This document shows positions 17,206 through 26,187 of a DNA stretch of 64,000 nt, in pieces. The first letter of the stretch is position 1, and every line of letters begins with the position of its first letter. The stretch is taken from the NCBI RefSeq assembly GCF_000266905.1, contig NC_018027.1:620001-684000 (forward strand), in the 5' to 3' direction. The notes under the pieces were generated by a model, which was not told the origin of the DNA, did not search any database, and saw only the letters and a program-made list of their open reading frames with translations. Origin of the DNA: Mycolicibacterium chubuense NBB4 (GTDB lineage Bacteria > Actinomycetota > Actinomycetes > Mycobacteriales > Mycobacteriaceae). Both the position numbers and the translations under genes were made by a program.

Positions 17206-17702
17206 CCGAGAGAGCCGACCCGATGTCGCCGTCTGACGTGCTGTTCTACGAGCAGGGCGCCAGCTGGCTGTGGCTTCTGGCCGGGCCCGCTGCCGGGGTG
17301 TCGATGGCACTGATCCAGCTGTCGGCCGGTTACGGCATCCAGTGGATGGTGCCGGGCGCGTTCTTCGTGCTGGTCACGCTGTTCCTGGGCATCCAGGTCA
17401 AGGCCGCGCGCATCCACACCTCGGTAAAATTGACCGCCGACAAGCTGCGCCAAGGCACCGAGACGATTCTGACCAGCGAGATCGTCCGGGTCTATCCGGA
17501 AGCCGACGGCTCCGAGACCCCGAAGTGGCAGTACGCGCGCGCCCTCGGCGAGCTGACCGGCGTGCCGCGCGGACGCACCGGCATCGGCCTGCGGATGACG
17601 AACGCCCGCACGGCGCAGGCCTGGGCGCGCAAGCACCAGCAGTTGCGGGCGGCCCTGACGAACCTGCTCGAAGAACGCATTCCGCCGGAGCCCGCGTCAT
17701 GA
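17202..17702 (+). CDS. Membrane-anchored protein, possibly DUF3093 family
   Basis: 166 residues. Two hydrophobic segments near the N-terminus (WLWLLAGPAAGVSMALIQL and WMVPGAFFVLVTLFLGIQV) are followed by a soluble domain beginning KAARIHTSVKLTADKLRQGTE. The layout, two helices then a beta-rich domain with VPRGRTGIGLRMTN, resembles DUF3093, but I am not certain. Overlaps its neighbours by 4 nt on both sides (GTGA, ATGA). Confidence 0.72.
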   Translation: MTERADPMSPSDVLFYEQGASWLWLLAGPAAGVSMALIQLSAGYGIQWMVPGAFFVLVTLFLGIQVKAARIHTSVKLTADKLRQGTETILTSEIVRVYPEADGSETPKWQYARALGELTGVPRGRTGIGLRMTNARTAQAWARKHQQLRAALTNLLEERIPPEPAS

Positions 17703-17941
17703 CCCGGCCGAGTCGTCGGCGCGCGGTCGTGGAGCTGCTGCTGGCCGTCGTCGCGGCGGTCGGTTGTGTGGTCAGTGGGGTCGCGGCGAAGACCCGGGTG
17801 GTGGTGGCACCGATCCTCGACGGCGAGCCTTCGACGACCTCGGACATGTATTACGCCCCGCTGCTGACGTTGTCGCTGCTGCTGGCCGCCGTGGCGGGGG
17901 TGCTCGCCGTGGTGGCCGTCAGCCGCCTGCGCCGCCGCTGA
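17699..17941 (+). CDS. Small two-helix membrane protein
   Basis: 80 residues: a basic N-terminus (TRPSRRRA), a first helix (VVELLLAVVAAVGCVVSGVAA), a short external loop with DGEPSTTSDMYYAP, a second helix (LLTLSLLLAAVAGVLAVVAVS) and a basic end (RLRRR). Starts in ATGA overlap with the preceding gene. An inverted-repeat element begins directly after its stop codon. Function unknown. Confidence 0.75.
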   Translation: MTRPSRRRAVVELLLAVVAAVGCVVSGVAAKTRVVVAPILDGEPSTTSDMYYAPLLTLSLLLAAVAGVLAVVAVSRLRRR

Positions 17942-18010
17942 TTCCCGCCGAAACGGCATTCCGCGCGGCTTTTCACCCGTTTTTCCCGCGGCGGACGCAA
18001 TCTCGGCGCC
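17942..18010. repeat. Intergenic inverted-repeat element, copy 2
   Basis: Begins immediately after a stop codon with ATTCCCGCCGAA. The left arm (17945-17962) and right arm (17991-18008) pair only partly, but the left end, the loop (GCGGC, TTTTCAC, CGTTT) and the right end CGCAATCTCGGCG closely match copy 5. It forms a second subtype with that copy. Confidence 0.75.
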
Positions 18011-18045
18011 CGGTGTCACGCGGATGTGGCCCTCGCCACAGCACC

Positions 18046-18073
18046 TTGGTACAAAGTGCAGATTCTGTAACAC
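18046..18073 (+). promoter_or_regulatory. Promoter of DUF2236 gene
   Basis: TTGGTA (18046-18051), a 16-nt spacer and TAACAC (18068-18073), then 7 nt to ATG 18081: a leaderless arrangement. Confidence 0.45.
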
Positions 18074-18080
18074 TGTGCCC

Positions 18081-18938
18081 ATGACGGAGTTGGCTCAGCA
18101 CACCGAACCTCTCGACGACGCCCTGCCACTGGGACCGAGCTCGCTGGTGTGGCGCTACTTCGGCGACAACCGGATGTATCTGATCGGCCCGCGGCCCGCG
18201 GTGCTGCAGAACATGCTCGCCGAGCTCGGTCAGGGCGTGTACGACCACTCGACGTTCTTCGCCGACACCGCCGAGCGGCTCAGGCGCACGATCCCGCCGA
18301 TCTTCAACACCGTCTACGGGTCCGACGACCGCAACGCCGGCACTCAGGTCCGCGACTTCCACCACGACGTCAAAGGCGAGATGCCCGATGGCGGTCGTTA
18401 CCACGCCCTCGACCCGGAGACCTACTTCTGGGCGCACGCGACGTTCGTCGAGCAGATCTACTACTTCGCCGACACGTTCGTGAAGCGGCTGACCGACGCC
18501 GAGAAAGAGCAGATCTGGCTCGAGTCCAAGACGTGGTACCGCCGCTACGGCGTCAGCGACCGGCCCATGCCGGCGACCTACGCCGAGTTCGAGCGGTACT
18601 GGAACCAGATGATGGACGACGTCCTGGTCGCGCACCCGTCGGCGAAGTACGGCGTCGGCTACGTCACCAAGGGCTTCCCGAGGCCCAAGGCGGTGCATCC
18701 GCTGGTGTGGCGGCTGGTGGCGCCGGTCTTCAACCCGCTTGCCGCCTTCCTGACCACCGGTGGTCTGCCACCGCGCGCCCGCGCGCTGCTCGGTCTGCCC
18801 TGGACCGACACGCAGGAACGGCGCTATCAGCGCTTCGCCGCGTTCTGGCGGTCGCGGCCGGTGAACTGGATCTGGGACCGGCTGCCGATGCGGGTCCGCT
18901 ACAACGGTCATGCGCTCAAGGGCTATGCGCGAGCCTGA
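18081..18938 (+). CDS. DUF2236 (oxygenase MpaB-like / Lcp-like) protein
   Basis: 285 residues of the DUF2236 family, related to the ER-bound oxygenase MpaB and to latex-clearing proteins, which bind haem or iron. Visible family features are the N-terminal [38 protein letters not shown] segment, [15 protein letters not shown], the [19 protein letters not shown] helix with a candidate metal/haem His, and [16 protein letters not shown]. Substrate unknown; related proteins act on hydrophobic compounds. Directly upstream of and overlapping a TetR gene. Confidence 0.82.
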   Translation: MTELAQHTEPLDDALPLGPSSLVWRYFGDNRMYLIGPRPAVLQNMLAELGQGVYDHSTFFADTAERLRRTIPPIFNTVYGSDDRNAGTQVRDFHHDVKGEMPDGGRYHALDPETYFWAHATFVEQIYYFADTFVKRLTDAEKEQIWLESKTWYRRYGVSDRPMPATYAEFERYWNQMMDDVLVAHPSAKYGVGYVTKGFPRPKAVHPLVWRLVAPVFNPLAAFLTTGGLPPRARALLGLPWTDTQERRYQRFAAFWRSRPVNWIWDRLPMRVRYNGHALKGYARA

Positions 18939-19530
18939 CGTGGCCGCCGACCGCGCCACCGGGCAGATCCTCGACGCCGCGGTCGTCGAGTTCGAGCGGC
19001 ACGGATTCCGCAAGGTGGCGCTCGACGACGTCGCGCGCCGCGCGGGCGTCAGCCGCACGACGATCTACCGGCGGTTCGCGAACAAGGACGAACTCGTCGG
19101 CGCCGTCATCGAACGCGAGAACGCCCGGCTGTTCGCCGATATCGCTGCCGAACTCAAAAGCGCTGGGCCGCAAGCGAACTACTACGTCGAGGCCTTCACG
19201 CTGTCGATCGTGAAGTTCCGCAGCCACCGGGTGCTGCACCAGATGATCGTCGACGAGCCCGGCCTCGTGCTCGAGTTGGCGAGCCGCTACCACCGGGCGG
19301 CGATCGAGCGCATGGCCGAGGCACTGCGGATCATCTTCCCGCCCGGCTTCGCCGAGCGGATCGGCGCCGACGCAGTCGACGAACTCGCCGACTGCATCCT
19401 GCGCTACGCCGCGATGGTGCTGCTGCTCCCGAGCAGCCGTCCTCTCGAGACCGCCGACGACATCCGTGCCTTTGCGCGACAGCACTTCCTGCCGAGCCTG
19501 CCCGTGGCGCTGCGCGCCGTGCCGGCGTGA
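18925..19530 (+). CDS. TetR-family transcriptional regulator
   Basis: 201 residues. The N-terminal HTH is [33 protein letters not shown] (about residues 30-62). The ligand domain that follows is alpha-helical and poorly conserved. ATG 18925 was preferred over ATG 18910; either overlaps the end of the DUF2236 gene (by 14 nt or more), so the two are co-translated and the regulator probably controls this block. Confidence 0.85.
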   Translation: MREPDVAADRATGQILDAAVVEFERHGFRKVALDDVARRAGVSRTTIYRRFANKDELVGAVIERENARLFADIAAELKSAGPQANYYVEAFTLSIVKFRSHRVLHQMIVDEPGLVLELASRYHRAAIERMAEALRIIFPPGFAERIGADAVDELADCILRYAAMVLLLPSSRPLETADDIRAFARQHFLPSLPVALRAVPA

Positions 19531-19570
19531 CACTGTTTCGCAGATCACACATTCGGGCAGTCGTAAGACC

Positions 19571-19921
19571 ATGACCGCCGAAGAGACCACCGAAGACCGC
19601 CAGAGCAGCGACAAGAAGGGCGACACGCCCAACGTCAAGCTGGAACACGTCACCGAGACGCCGGATCCCGACAAGCAGAAGCTGACCGAGAAACCCGAGG
19701 TCACCGAGGAGCACAAAGAGAAGGCCAACCAGATGGCCGAGGCTTACAAGGAGGACAACCTCCAGACCACGACGCTGCCGGGCAGCAGTGGCACGGTGTC
19801 GGGAACCTCGGTCACCGACTGGGTGGACGACGAGGACAAGGGCAAGATCGAGACCAGCGCCGACGTGGGCAACGTCGAGTACCGCAACACCGAGGAGTTC
19901 AAGAAGAAGCTCGAGGGCTGA
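19571..19921 (+). CDS. Hydrophilic low-complexity protein of unknown function
   Basis: 116 residues, dominated by Glu, Lys, Asp and Thr, with no Cys, one Trp and no hydrophobic core. Repeated motifs such as VTETPDPDK, LTEKPEVTEEHKEK suggest an intrinsically disordered or stress-type protein. ATG 19571 gives MTAEETTEDRQ. Coding bias matches its neighbours. No family recognised. Confidence 0.7.
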   Translation: MTAEETTEDRQSSDKKGDTPNVKLEHVTETPDPDKQKLTEKPEVTEEHKEKANQMAEAYKEDNLQTTTLPGSSGTVSGTSVTDWVDDEDKGKIETSADVGNVEYRNTEEFKKKLEG

Positions 19922-19975
19922 CGCGTCTGGCAGGCGTCTGGCACCGGTCTTCGCCCGCCCCCGGGCGGATATGCC

Positions 19976-19981
19976 TAGGCT
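19976..19981 (+). promoter_or_regulatory. -10 element, leaderless start
   Basis: TAGGCT ends 8 nt before GTG 19990, favouring this start over TTG 19984. Confidence 0.45.
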
Positions 19982-19989
19982 GATTGCTC

Positions 19990-20484
19990 GTGAACCCACT
20001 CGACCGGATCGCGCCCGCCTTCATCGACATGGCGCACTCGATCGTGTGGGCTTCGGTGGCAACCGTGGACGCCGACTGCCGACCGCGTTCGCGGATCCTG
20101 CACCCCATCTGGGAGTGGGACGGAACCGACCTCTTCGGCTGGATCGCCACCGTCCCGAGCCCGGTGAAACGCGCCCACCTCGCGGCCCATCCGGAGATGT
20201 CGGTCAGCTACTGGACCGCGACGCACGACACCTGCAGTGCCGAGTGTCTGGTGGAGTGGTATCTCGACGACGAGACGCGCTCGGCGGTGTGGGACAAGTT
20301 CGCCACCGCGCCCGAGCCCGTCGGATACGACCCGCGCATCATCCCGATGTGGCACGACGGTCCCACGTCCGAAGAATTCGCCGTGCTGCGACTCGCGCCC
20401 TACCGGCTGCGCGTGATGCCGGGAGCCGTGCTGACGCAGGGGAAAGGCGCACCGCTGACGTGGAGTGACCGCAGTGGCCGCTGA
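19990..20484 (+). CDS. Pyridoxamine 5'-phosphate oxidase-like FMN-binding split-barrel protein
   Basis: 164 residues. The PPOx/flavin split-barrel fold is suggested by IVWASVATVDADCRPRSRILHPIWEWDGTDLFGWIATVPSPVKRAHLAAHPEMSVSYW, with the usual strand-loop-strand and Arg residues that contact the flavin phosphate. Substrate unknown; mycobacterial relatives use FMN or F420. Its end overlaps the P450 start by 20 nt, so the two are co-expressed. Confidence 0.8.
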   Translation: MNPLDRIAPAFIDMAHSIVWASVATVDADCRPRSRILHPIWEWDGTDLFGWIATVPSPVKRAHLAAHPEMSVSYWTATHDTCSAECLVEWYLDDETRSAVWDKFATAPEPVGYDPRIIPMWHDGPTSEEFAVLRLAPYRLRVMPGAVLTQGKGAPLTWSDRSGR

Positions 20485-21862
20485 GGTCGAGACCGGGACC
20501 GCGGCAGAGACGGTGACGGCCGACGTCGCAGCGCTGCCGTTGGCGCCGCGCAATCCGCTGCCGTACCGGCAGCTGATGAAGCTGGTGCGCACCCTCGACA
20601 CCGGCCAGGTGGTGATCCGCAACGCCGGCGGTCCCATCACCCGGGTGCAGGTGGGCCCCAGGTGGCTGGTCCCGCCGTTCGTCGCCGTGTTCTCGGCGGA
20701 GGGCATCCGCGACGTGCTCGGTCGCAACGACGCGTTCGCCGAACGCTGCATCGTGCACGAGGAGGTCCGCGACATGGCGGGCGACAGCCTGTTCGTGCTG
20801 CCCAACGAGCAGTGGCGGCCCCGCAAGCGCGCCCTGCAGCCGGTGTTCACCCCGCACAACGTCCGGGCCTTCGGCGGCCACATGTCCCGTGCGGCGCAGG
20901 TCTTCGTCGATGCCTGGCCCGACGGCGGTGACGTCGACCTCGACCTGGAATGCCGCCGCATCACGATGCAGTCGCTCGGCCGTTCGGTCCTCGGCGTGGA
21001 CCTCAACGAGAGCGCCGAGGTCATCGCCGAGCACATGCACGTGGCCTCGTCCTACACGGCCGATCGGGCTCTGCGTCCGCTGCGCGCGCCGCGATGGCTG
21101 CCGACACCGGCCCGCCGGCGCGCCCGCGCGGCGGTCAAGGCGATGTACGACGTCACCGACGAGATCCTGCAGGCCTGCCGCGCCGACCCGACACGGGACG
21201 CGCCGCTGGTGCACGCGCTGATCGCGGCCACCGACCCGGAGACGGGCCGGCCGCTGTCCGACCAGGACATCTGCAACGACCTGCTCATCTTCATGCTCGC
21301 CGGCCACGACACCACAGCCACCGCGCTGACGTATGCGCTGTGGGTGCTGGGGCATCACCCCGAAGCGCAGGACCGCGTCGCAGCCGAAGTCGCCGAACTC
21401 GGCGACCGGGACCTGACGCCCGCCGATGTGCCGACGCTGCGCTACACCGTCCAGGTGCTCAACGAGGCGCTACGGCTGTGCCCGCCGGCCGCCGGCGTCG
21501 GGCGGGTGGCGCTGCGGGACATCGCCGTGGGCGGCTACCGGGTCCAGGCGGGCACGTTGGTGGCCGTCGGGATCTATGCGCTGCACCGCGATCCGTCCAT
21601 CTGGGAGAACCCGGACACCTTCGACCCGGATCGCTTCAGTCCGGAGAACGCCGCCGTGCGGGGTCGCTGGCAGTTCCTGCCCTTTGCGGGCGGCTCGCGG
21701 TCGTGCATCGGCGAGCACTTCGCGCGTCTGGAGACGACGCTGGCCCTGGCCACGGTGATCCGCAGCATGCGGGTACGTGCGCTGGACGACGACTTCCCGG
21801 TCGACGTGCCGTTCACGACGGTCGCGCACGGGCCGATCAGGGCGCACCTGTCCCCGCGCTAG
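20465..21862 (+). CDS. Cytochrome P450
   Basis: 465-residue soluble P450. The I-helix oxygen-binding motif is FMLAGHDTTATAL (about residue 275), the K-helix ExxR is NEALRLCPPAAGVG, and the haem-ligand loop is FAGGSRSCIGEHFARLE with Cys near residue 413. The MKLVRTLDTGQVVIRNAGGP N-terminus and length suggest a family related to CYP4/CYP102-type bacterial enzymes acting on lipophilic substrates; no specific CYP number is claimed. GTG start within the flavin-protein gene; its TAG stop shares CTAG with the convergent gene. Confidence 0.93.
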   Translation: MTAVAAEVETGTAAETVTADVAALPLAPRNPLPYRQLMKLVRTLDTGQVVIRNAGGPITRVQVGPRWLVPPFVAVFSAEGIRDVLGRNDAFAERCIVHEEVRDMAGDSLFVLPNEQWRPRKRALQPVFTPHNVRAFGGHMSRAAQVFVDAWPDGGDVDLDLECRRITMQSLGRSVLGVDLNESAEVIAEHMHVASSYTADRALRPLRAPRWLPTPARRRARAAVKAMYDVTDEILQACRADPTRDAPLVHALIAATDPETGRPLSDQDICNDLLIFMLAGHDTTATALTYALWVLGHHPEAQDRVAAEVAELGDRDLTPADVPTLRYTVQVLNEALRLCPPAAGVGRVALRDIAVGGYRVQAGTLVAVGIYALHRDPSIWENPDTFDPDRFSPENAAVRGRWQFLPFAGGSRSCIGEHFARLETTLALATVIRSMRVRALDDDFPVDVPFTTVAHGPIRAHLSPR

Positions 21863-22260
21863 CCCCTGCGCAGGACGACGGCCTGTTCGAACGGCAGCAC
21901 CGCGAACAGCGGGCGCATCAGCCCTCTGATCGCCGGCTTCGCCTGCGCCTTGGTCATTACCTGCGGATCGACGACGGAGAACGACCGGCCGTAGCGCCGC
22001 ATGGTGCCGCCGCCGGCGGCGGTGATGTTCTTCAGCCAGTCCCGGTCGGGGCCGTAGGTCAGCAGGATCGCGACGGCGTCGTGGCCGTCGACGGACGCGC
22101 TGAACACCGTGAGCGGCGTGCGGTAGCGCCTGCCGGACCGCCGTCCGACGTGCTCGAGGATGCCCATCGTCGGAGCCCACCCGGCCCACAGCCGCTGGAC
22201 CGGGTTCGTGACGTGCCGGTTGAACCGCGCCAACCATTGCGGCAGCTGCATACCGGCCAT
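21859..22260 (-). CDS. Deazaflavin-dependent nitroreductase-like protein (DUF385)
   Basis: 133 residues of the F420/FMN-binding split-barrel group that includes Ddn. Family segments are GWAPTMGILEHVGRRSGRRYRTPLTVF and AILLTYGPDRDWLKNITAAGGG; the GRRSGR turn and DWxxNI contact the cofactor in relatives. Its stop overlaps the P450 stop in the shared CTAG at 21859-21862. ATG 22260 chosen; ATG 22251 is possible. Divergent from a paralogue starting 15 nt away. Confidence 0.85.
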   Translation of the reverse strand: MAGMQLPQWLARFNRHVTNPVQRLWAGWAPTMGILEHVGRRSGRRYRTPLTVFSASVDGHDAVAILLTYGPDRDWLKNITAAGGGTMRRYGRSFSVVDPQVMTKAQAKPAIRGLMRPLFAVLPFEQAVVLRRG

Positions 22261-22274
22261 CAAACTCGTCAGTG

Positions 22275-22655
22275 ATGGCCTATCTCAAGCCCCCGTGGTT
22301 CACGAGGCGGATCTTCAACCGCGTCGCGATGCGGTTCGGCATGGGACAGACGCTGACGGTCACCCGTCGGCAGAGTGGTCGCGTCCAGCAGATTCCGGTC
22401 GTGGTCCCCGAAGTGGACGGCGTCAGGTACCTGGTGTCGACGCGCGGCGAGTCGGACTGGGTGAAGAACGTGCGCGCCCGCCCTCGCGTCACCGTGGGCA
22501 CGACCGCGTACGTCGCCGTCGAGATCCCGGTCGAACAGCGGGCGCCGGTCCTGGCCGCGTACCGGCCCTTGGCAGGCAAGGTCGCGGACAGCTACTGGCG
22601 GCGGTTACCGGACGACGCCGATCACCCGGTGTTCGCGCTCACCCCCGCGCCGTAG
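22275..22655 (+). CDS. Deazaflavin-dependent nitroreductase-like protein, paralogue
   Basis: 126 residues of the same fold: MGQTLTVTRRQSGRVQQIPVVVPEVDGVRYLVSTRGESDWVKNVRARPRVTVG carries the family SGR turn and the DWxxNV motif. Probably a flavin/F420-dependent oxidoreductase of unknown substrate. ATG 22275 is used (GTG 22272 also in frame). The gap to the divergent paralogue is only 14 nt, so promoters must lie inside the coding sequences. Confidence 0.85.
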   Translation: MAYLKPPWFTRRIFNRVAMRFGMGQTLTVTRRQSGRVQQIPVVVPEVDGVRYLVSTRGESDWVKNVRARPRVTVGTTAYVAVEIPVEQRAPVLAAYRPLAGKVADSYWRRLPDDADHPVFALTPAP

Positions 22656-22674
22656 GCGTTCCCTCGGTTGCCAC

Positions 22675-22740
22675 TCAGAGGAGCGTGAACGGCAGCACCG
22701 GCCAGAACGGCAGGAGGATGTAGAACATCCATTGCTCCAT
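22675..22740 (-). CDS. Candidate 21-residue hydrophobic membrane peptide
   Basis: Reads MEQWMFYILLPFWPVLPFTL plus a final L: one membrane-spanning segment rich in aromatic and proline residues. AGAAGGG on the minus strand lies 6 nt before ATG 22740, an excellent ribosome binding site; an in-frame ATG at 22746 is too close to it. Convergent with the preceding gene and divergent from hemL. Below the usual gene-caller cutoff; no homologue is claimed. Confidence 0.5.
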   Translation of the reverse strand: MEQWMFYILLPFWPVLPFTLL

Positions 22741-22875
22741 GGTCATCCCTTCTGGGCGATCGGACGGCGTGCCTGGACCCGCTGGCAGGCTACCGGCGCT
22801 CGCTGGGACTGACGTGTGAGCACGGGTATGGCCTGCACCACTACACCCTGTAGTTGACGCTCGCACCCCGGCTGG

Positions 22876-22881
22876 GACACT
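22876..22881 (+). promoter_or_regulatory. -10 element, leaderless start of hemL
   Basis: GACACT followed by 6 nt and ATG 22888. There is no Shine-Dalgarno sequence, consistent with leaderless initiation. Confidence 0.4.
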
Positions 22882-22887
22882 GGTCGC

Positions 22888-24192
22888 ATGAGCGGTACCG
22901 ACCTGTCTGCGAAGCTGTTCGCCGACGCCTCCTCCGTCATCCCCGGCGGGGTGAACTCCCCGGTGCGCGCCTTCAACTCGGTCGGCGGTACGCCGCGGTT
23001 CATCACGTCCGCCTCGGGATACTGGCTGACCGACGCCGACGGCAACCGCTACGTCGACCTGGTGTGCTCCTGGGGGCCGATGATCCTCGGCCATGCCCAT
23101 CCCGCCGTGGTGGAGGCGGTGCAGCGGGTGGCCGCCGACGGGCTGTCCTTCGGGGCGCCGACGCCGTCGGAGTCGGAACTCGCGCACGAGATCATCGACC
23201 GCATCGCTCCCGTGGAACGGCTGCGGCTGGTGAACTCGGGCACCGAATCCACCATGAGCGCGATCCGGCTGGCCCGCGGCTACACCGGCCGGGCCAAGAT
23301 CATCAAGTTCTCGGGCTGCTACCACGGCCACAGCGACGCCCTGCTCGCCGACGCCGGATCGGGTGTCGCGACGCTCGGCCTGCCGTCGTCGCCGGGCGTC
23401 ACCGGCGCCGCCGCCGCGGACACGGTCGTGCTGCCCTACAACAACGTCGCCGCGGTGGAGGAGGTCTTCGCACGCTTCGGTGACGAGATCGCGTGCGTCA
23501 TCACCGAGGCCAGCCCGGGCAACATGGGCACCGTGCCGCCGCTGCCCGGCTTCAACAGCGAGCTGCGCCGCATCACCGCCGCGCACGGCGCGCTGCTGAT
23601 CGTCGACGAGGTGATGACCGGCTTCCGCGTCAGCCGCTCCGGGTGGTACGGCGTCGACCCGGTCGACGCCGACCTGTTCACCTTCGGGAAGGTGATGAGC
23701 GGCGGGCTGCCCGCGGCAGCGTTCGGCGGCAAGGCCGAGGTGATGGGCCGGCTGGCGCCGCTCGGCCCCGTCTACCAGGCGGGCACGCTGTCGGGGAATC
23801 CGGTGGCGATGGCCGCGGGCCTGGCGACGTTGCGCGCCGCCGACGACGCCGTCTATTCGGCGCTGGACGCCAACGCCGACCGGCTCATCGCGATGATCGG
23901 TGATGCACTGACCGAAGCCGGTGTGGCGCATCGAATCTCGCGGTCGGGCAACATGTTCAGTGTCTTCTTCGGCGGCGAGCCGGTCACCGACTTCGCGTCG
24001 GCGCGCGCCACCGAGACGTGGCGGTTCCCGGCGTTCTTCCACAGCCTTCTCGACGCGGGCGTCTACCCGCCGCCGAGCGCGTACGAGACCTGGTTCGTCT
24101 CCGCCGCGCTGGACGACGACGCGTTCGACCGCATCGCTGCGGCACTGCCCGGCGCCGCGCGCGCCGCAGCGGAGGCGTCGAAGCCGGCATGA
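22888..24192 (+). CDS. hemL: Glutamate-1-semialdehyde 2,1-aminomutase
   Basis: 434-residue PLP enzyme converting glutamate-1-semialdehyde to 5-aminolevulinate, directly downstream of HemA in the pathway. The PLP lysine is Lys268 in [17 protein letters not shown]; the cofactor Asp lies in [12 protein letters not shown]; the phosphate-binding [16 protein letters not shown] and the substrate loop YHGHSD are intact. Full family length. Starts the operon that continues into cytochrome c maturation, linking haem supply to its use. Confidence 0.96.
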   Translation: MSGTDLSAKLFADASSVIPGGVNSPVRAFNSVGGTPRFITSASGYWLTDADGNRYVDLVCSWGPMILGHAHPAVVEAVQRVAADGLSFGAPTPSESELAHEIIDRIAPVERLRLVNSGTESTMSAIRLARGYTGRAKIIKFSGCYHGHSDALLADAGSGVATLGLPSSPGVTGAAAADTVVLPYNNVAAVEEVFARFGDEIACVITEASPGNMGTVPPLPGFNSELRRITAAHGALLIVDEVMTGFRVSRSGWYGVDPVDADLFTFGKVMSGGLPAAAFGGKAEVMGRLAPLGPVYQAGTLSGNPVAMAAGLATLRAADDAVYSALDANADRLIAMIGDALTEAGVAHRISRSGNMFSVFFGGEPVTDFASARATETWRFPAFFHSLLDAGVYPPPSAYETWFVSAALDDDAFDRIAAALPGAARAAAEASKPA

Positions 24193-24800
24193 CGAGCGAC
24201 AAGACGGTGGTGCACGTGATGCGCCACGGCGAGGTGCACAACCCGGAGAAGATCCTCTACGGCCGTTTGCCGGACTACCACCTCTCCGACCGCGGCCGGG
24301 CGCAGGCGCAGGCGGTCGCCGACTGGCTGGCCGCGCGCGACATCACCTATGTGGTGGCGTCGCCGCTGGAGCGCGCTCAGGAGACGGCTGCGCCCATCGC
24401 GGCCCGGCACGGACTCGCGATCGAGACCGACCACGAGCTGATCGAATCGTCGAACATCTTCGAGGGACAGCGGGTTTCGCCCGGCGACGGCGCGCTGCGC
24501 GACCCGCGCAACTGGTGGCATCTGCGCAACCCGCGCACTCCCTCGTGGGGGGAGCCCTACAAGCAGATCGCCGCGCGGATGACCCGCGCCGTGGAACGTG
24601 CCGCGGTCAGCGCGGCCGGCCACGAGGCGGTGTGCGTCAGCCACCAACTGCCCGTCGAGACGCTGCGGCGGGCCATGACCGACAAGCCGCTGCACCACTT
24701 CCCGACCAGGCGCATGTGCAACCTGGCCTCGGTCACCTCCTTCTACTTCCACGACGATGTCTGCGTGGGCTGGGGGTATGCGGAGTTGGCCGGGCAGTGA
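24189..24800 (+). CDS. Histidine phosphatase (phosphoglycerate mutase) family protein (Rv0525-like)
   Basis: 203 residues. The catalytic phosphohistidine motif is [16 protein letters not shown], and the second His lies in [15 protein letters not shown]; the catalytic acid region is [14 protein letters not shown]. Likely a broad phosphatase rather than a glycolytic mutase. ATGA overlap with hemL and GTGA overlap with the next gene, so it belongs to the haem/cytochrome c operon, but its substrate is unknown. Confidence 0.88.
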   Translation: MTSDKTVVHVMRHGEVHNPEKILYGRLPDYHLSDRGRAQAQAVADWLAARDITYVVASPLERAQETAAPIAARHGLAIETDHELIESSNIFEGQRVSPGDGALRDPRNWWHLRNPRTPSWGEPYKQIAARMTRAVERAAVSAAGHEAVCVSHQLPVETLRRAMTDKPLHHFPTRRMCNLASVTSFYFHDDVCVGWGYAELAGQ

Positions 24801-25411
24801 ATCGGTCGGTGGCGCTCAAGCGCACGCTGCTTGCGGCGTGCGCGGCCACCCTCGTGCTCGCCGGGTGTTCGACCGGGCATGACGCGGTCGCGCAAGGCGG
24901 CACCTTCGAATTCGTTGCGCCGGGCGGCAAGACCGACATCTTCTACGACCCGCCGGACCGCCGCGGTAAGCCGGGACCGCTGTCGGGCCCGGACCTCAGC
25001 GACACGAACAAGACGCTCTCCCTGAAAGACTTCGCCGACAAGGTCGTCGTCATCAACGTGTGGGGGCAATGGTGCGGGCCGTGCCGCACCGAGATCCCCG
25101 AGCTGCAGAAGGTCTACGCCGCGACGCGGGACAAGGGCGTGGCGTTCCTCGGGATCGACGTGCGGGACAACAACATCGACGCGGCGCGCGACTTCGTCGT
25201 CGACCGCGGCGTCACGTTCCCGTCGATCTACGACCCGCCGATGCGCACGATGATCGCCTTCGGCGGTCGCTACCCGACCACCGTCATCCCCTCGACGGTG
25301 GTGCTCGACCGCGAACACCGCGTCGCCGCGGTGTTCCTGCGCGAGCTGCTGGCCTCGGACCTGCAGCCGGTGGTCGAACGGCTGGCCGCCGAAGGGCCGT
25401 CGGACAAATGA
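24797..25411 (+). CDS. TlpA/ResA-like thioredoxin lipoprotein (Rv0526-like)
   Basis: 204 residues. A signal peptide with lipobox LVLAGC places the lipidated Cys at residue 24. The thioredoxin domain follows with the active site WGQWCGPC (Cys93, Cys96), the WCGPC typical of TlpA/ResA. Anchored outside the membrane, it should reduce apocytochrome c CxxCH thiols, taking electrons from CcdA encoded next. GTGA overlap with the preceding gene and ATGA with ccdA. Confidence 0.92.
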   Translation: MNRSVALKRTLLAACAATLVLAGCSTGHDAVAQGGTFEFVAPGGKTDIFYDPPDRRGKPGPLSGPDLSDTNKTLSLKDFADKVVVINVWGQWCGPCRTEIPELQKVYAATRDKGVAFLGIDVRDNNIDAARDFVVDRGVTFPSIYDPPMRTMIAFGGRYPTTVIPSTVVLDREHRVAAVFLRELLASDLQPVVERLAAEGPSDK

Positions 25412-26187
25412 GTCCTGATCAGCTCGACCACCTCACGGCCGGCGGCCCGCTGCTGTTGGCGATGGCGGTCAGCATCCTCGCCGGACTGGTGTCGTTCGCC
25501 TCGCCCTGCGTGGTCCCGCTCGTACCCGGATACCTGTCGTATCTCGCCGCGGTGGTCGGCGTCGAAGACGCGCCCGCGCCGGTCACGACACTGCGCGGTG
25601 CCCGGCTGCGCGTCGCCGGTGCGGCCGCCCTGTTCGTCGGCGGGTTCACCGCGGTGTTCCTGCTCGGCACCGTCGCGGTGCTGGGGATGACGACGACGCT
25701 GATCACCAATCAGCTTCTGCTGCAACGGGTCGGCGGAGTGATCACGGTGCTGATGGGCCTGGTCTTCATCGGCCTGATCCCGATGCTGCAGCGCGACACC
25801 CGGTTCACCCCGAGACAGATCTCGACGCTGGGCGGCGCGCCGCTGCTCGGCGCGGTGTTCGCGTTGGGCTGGACGCCGTGTCTGGGCCCGACGCTGACCG
25901 GGGTGATCGCGGTCGCGTCGGCCACCGAGGGCAGCAACGTGGTCCGCGGCGTGCTCCTCGTCATCGCGTACTGCCTGGGACTCGGAATACCGTTCGTGGC
26001 GCTGGCTTTCGGTTCGGCGCGCGCGGTCGCCGGCCTCGGCTGGCTGCGCCGGCACACCCGCGCGATCCAGGTCTTCGGCGGAGTATTGCTGATCCTGGTA
26101 GGTACCGCGCTGGTCACCGGTGTGTGGAACGACTTCGTGTCGTGGGTGCGCGATGCGTTCGTCAGCGACGTGAGGTTGCCGATCTGA
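25408..26187 (+). CDS. ccdA: Cytochrome c biogenesis protein CcdA
   Basis: 259 residues with about six transmembrane helices. The electron-carrying Cys pair is Cys34 (SFASPCVVPLVPG) and Cys158 (LGWTPCLGPTL), each in the conserved P-C-helix setting. It moves electrons from cytoplasmic thioredoxin to the external thioredoxin-like lipoprotein. Its TGA stop overlaps the resB ATG (TGATG). Confidence 0.95.
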   Translation: MSPDQLDHLTAGGPLLLAMAVSILAGLVSFASPCVVPLVPGYLSYLAAVVGVEDAPAPVTTLRGARLRVAGAAALFVGGFTAVFLLGTVAVLGMTTTLITNQLLLQRVGGVITVLMGLVFIGLIPMLQRDTRFTPRQISTLGGAPLLGAVFALGWTPCLGPTLTGVIAVASATEGSNVVRGVLLVIAYCLGLGIPFVALAFGSARAVAGLGWLRRHTRAIQVFGGVLLILVGTALVTGVWNDFVSWVRDAFVSDVRLPI

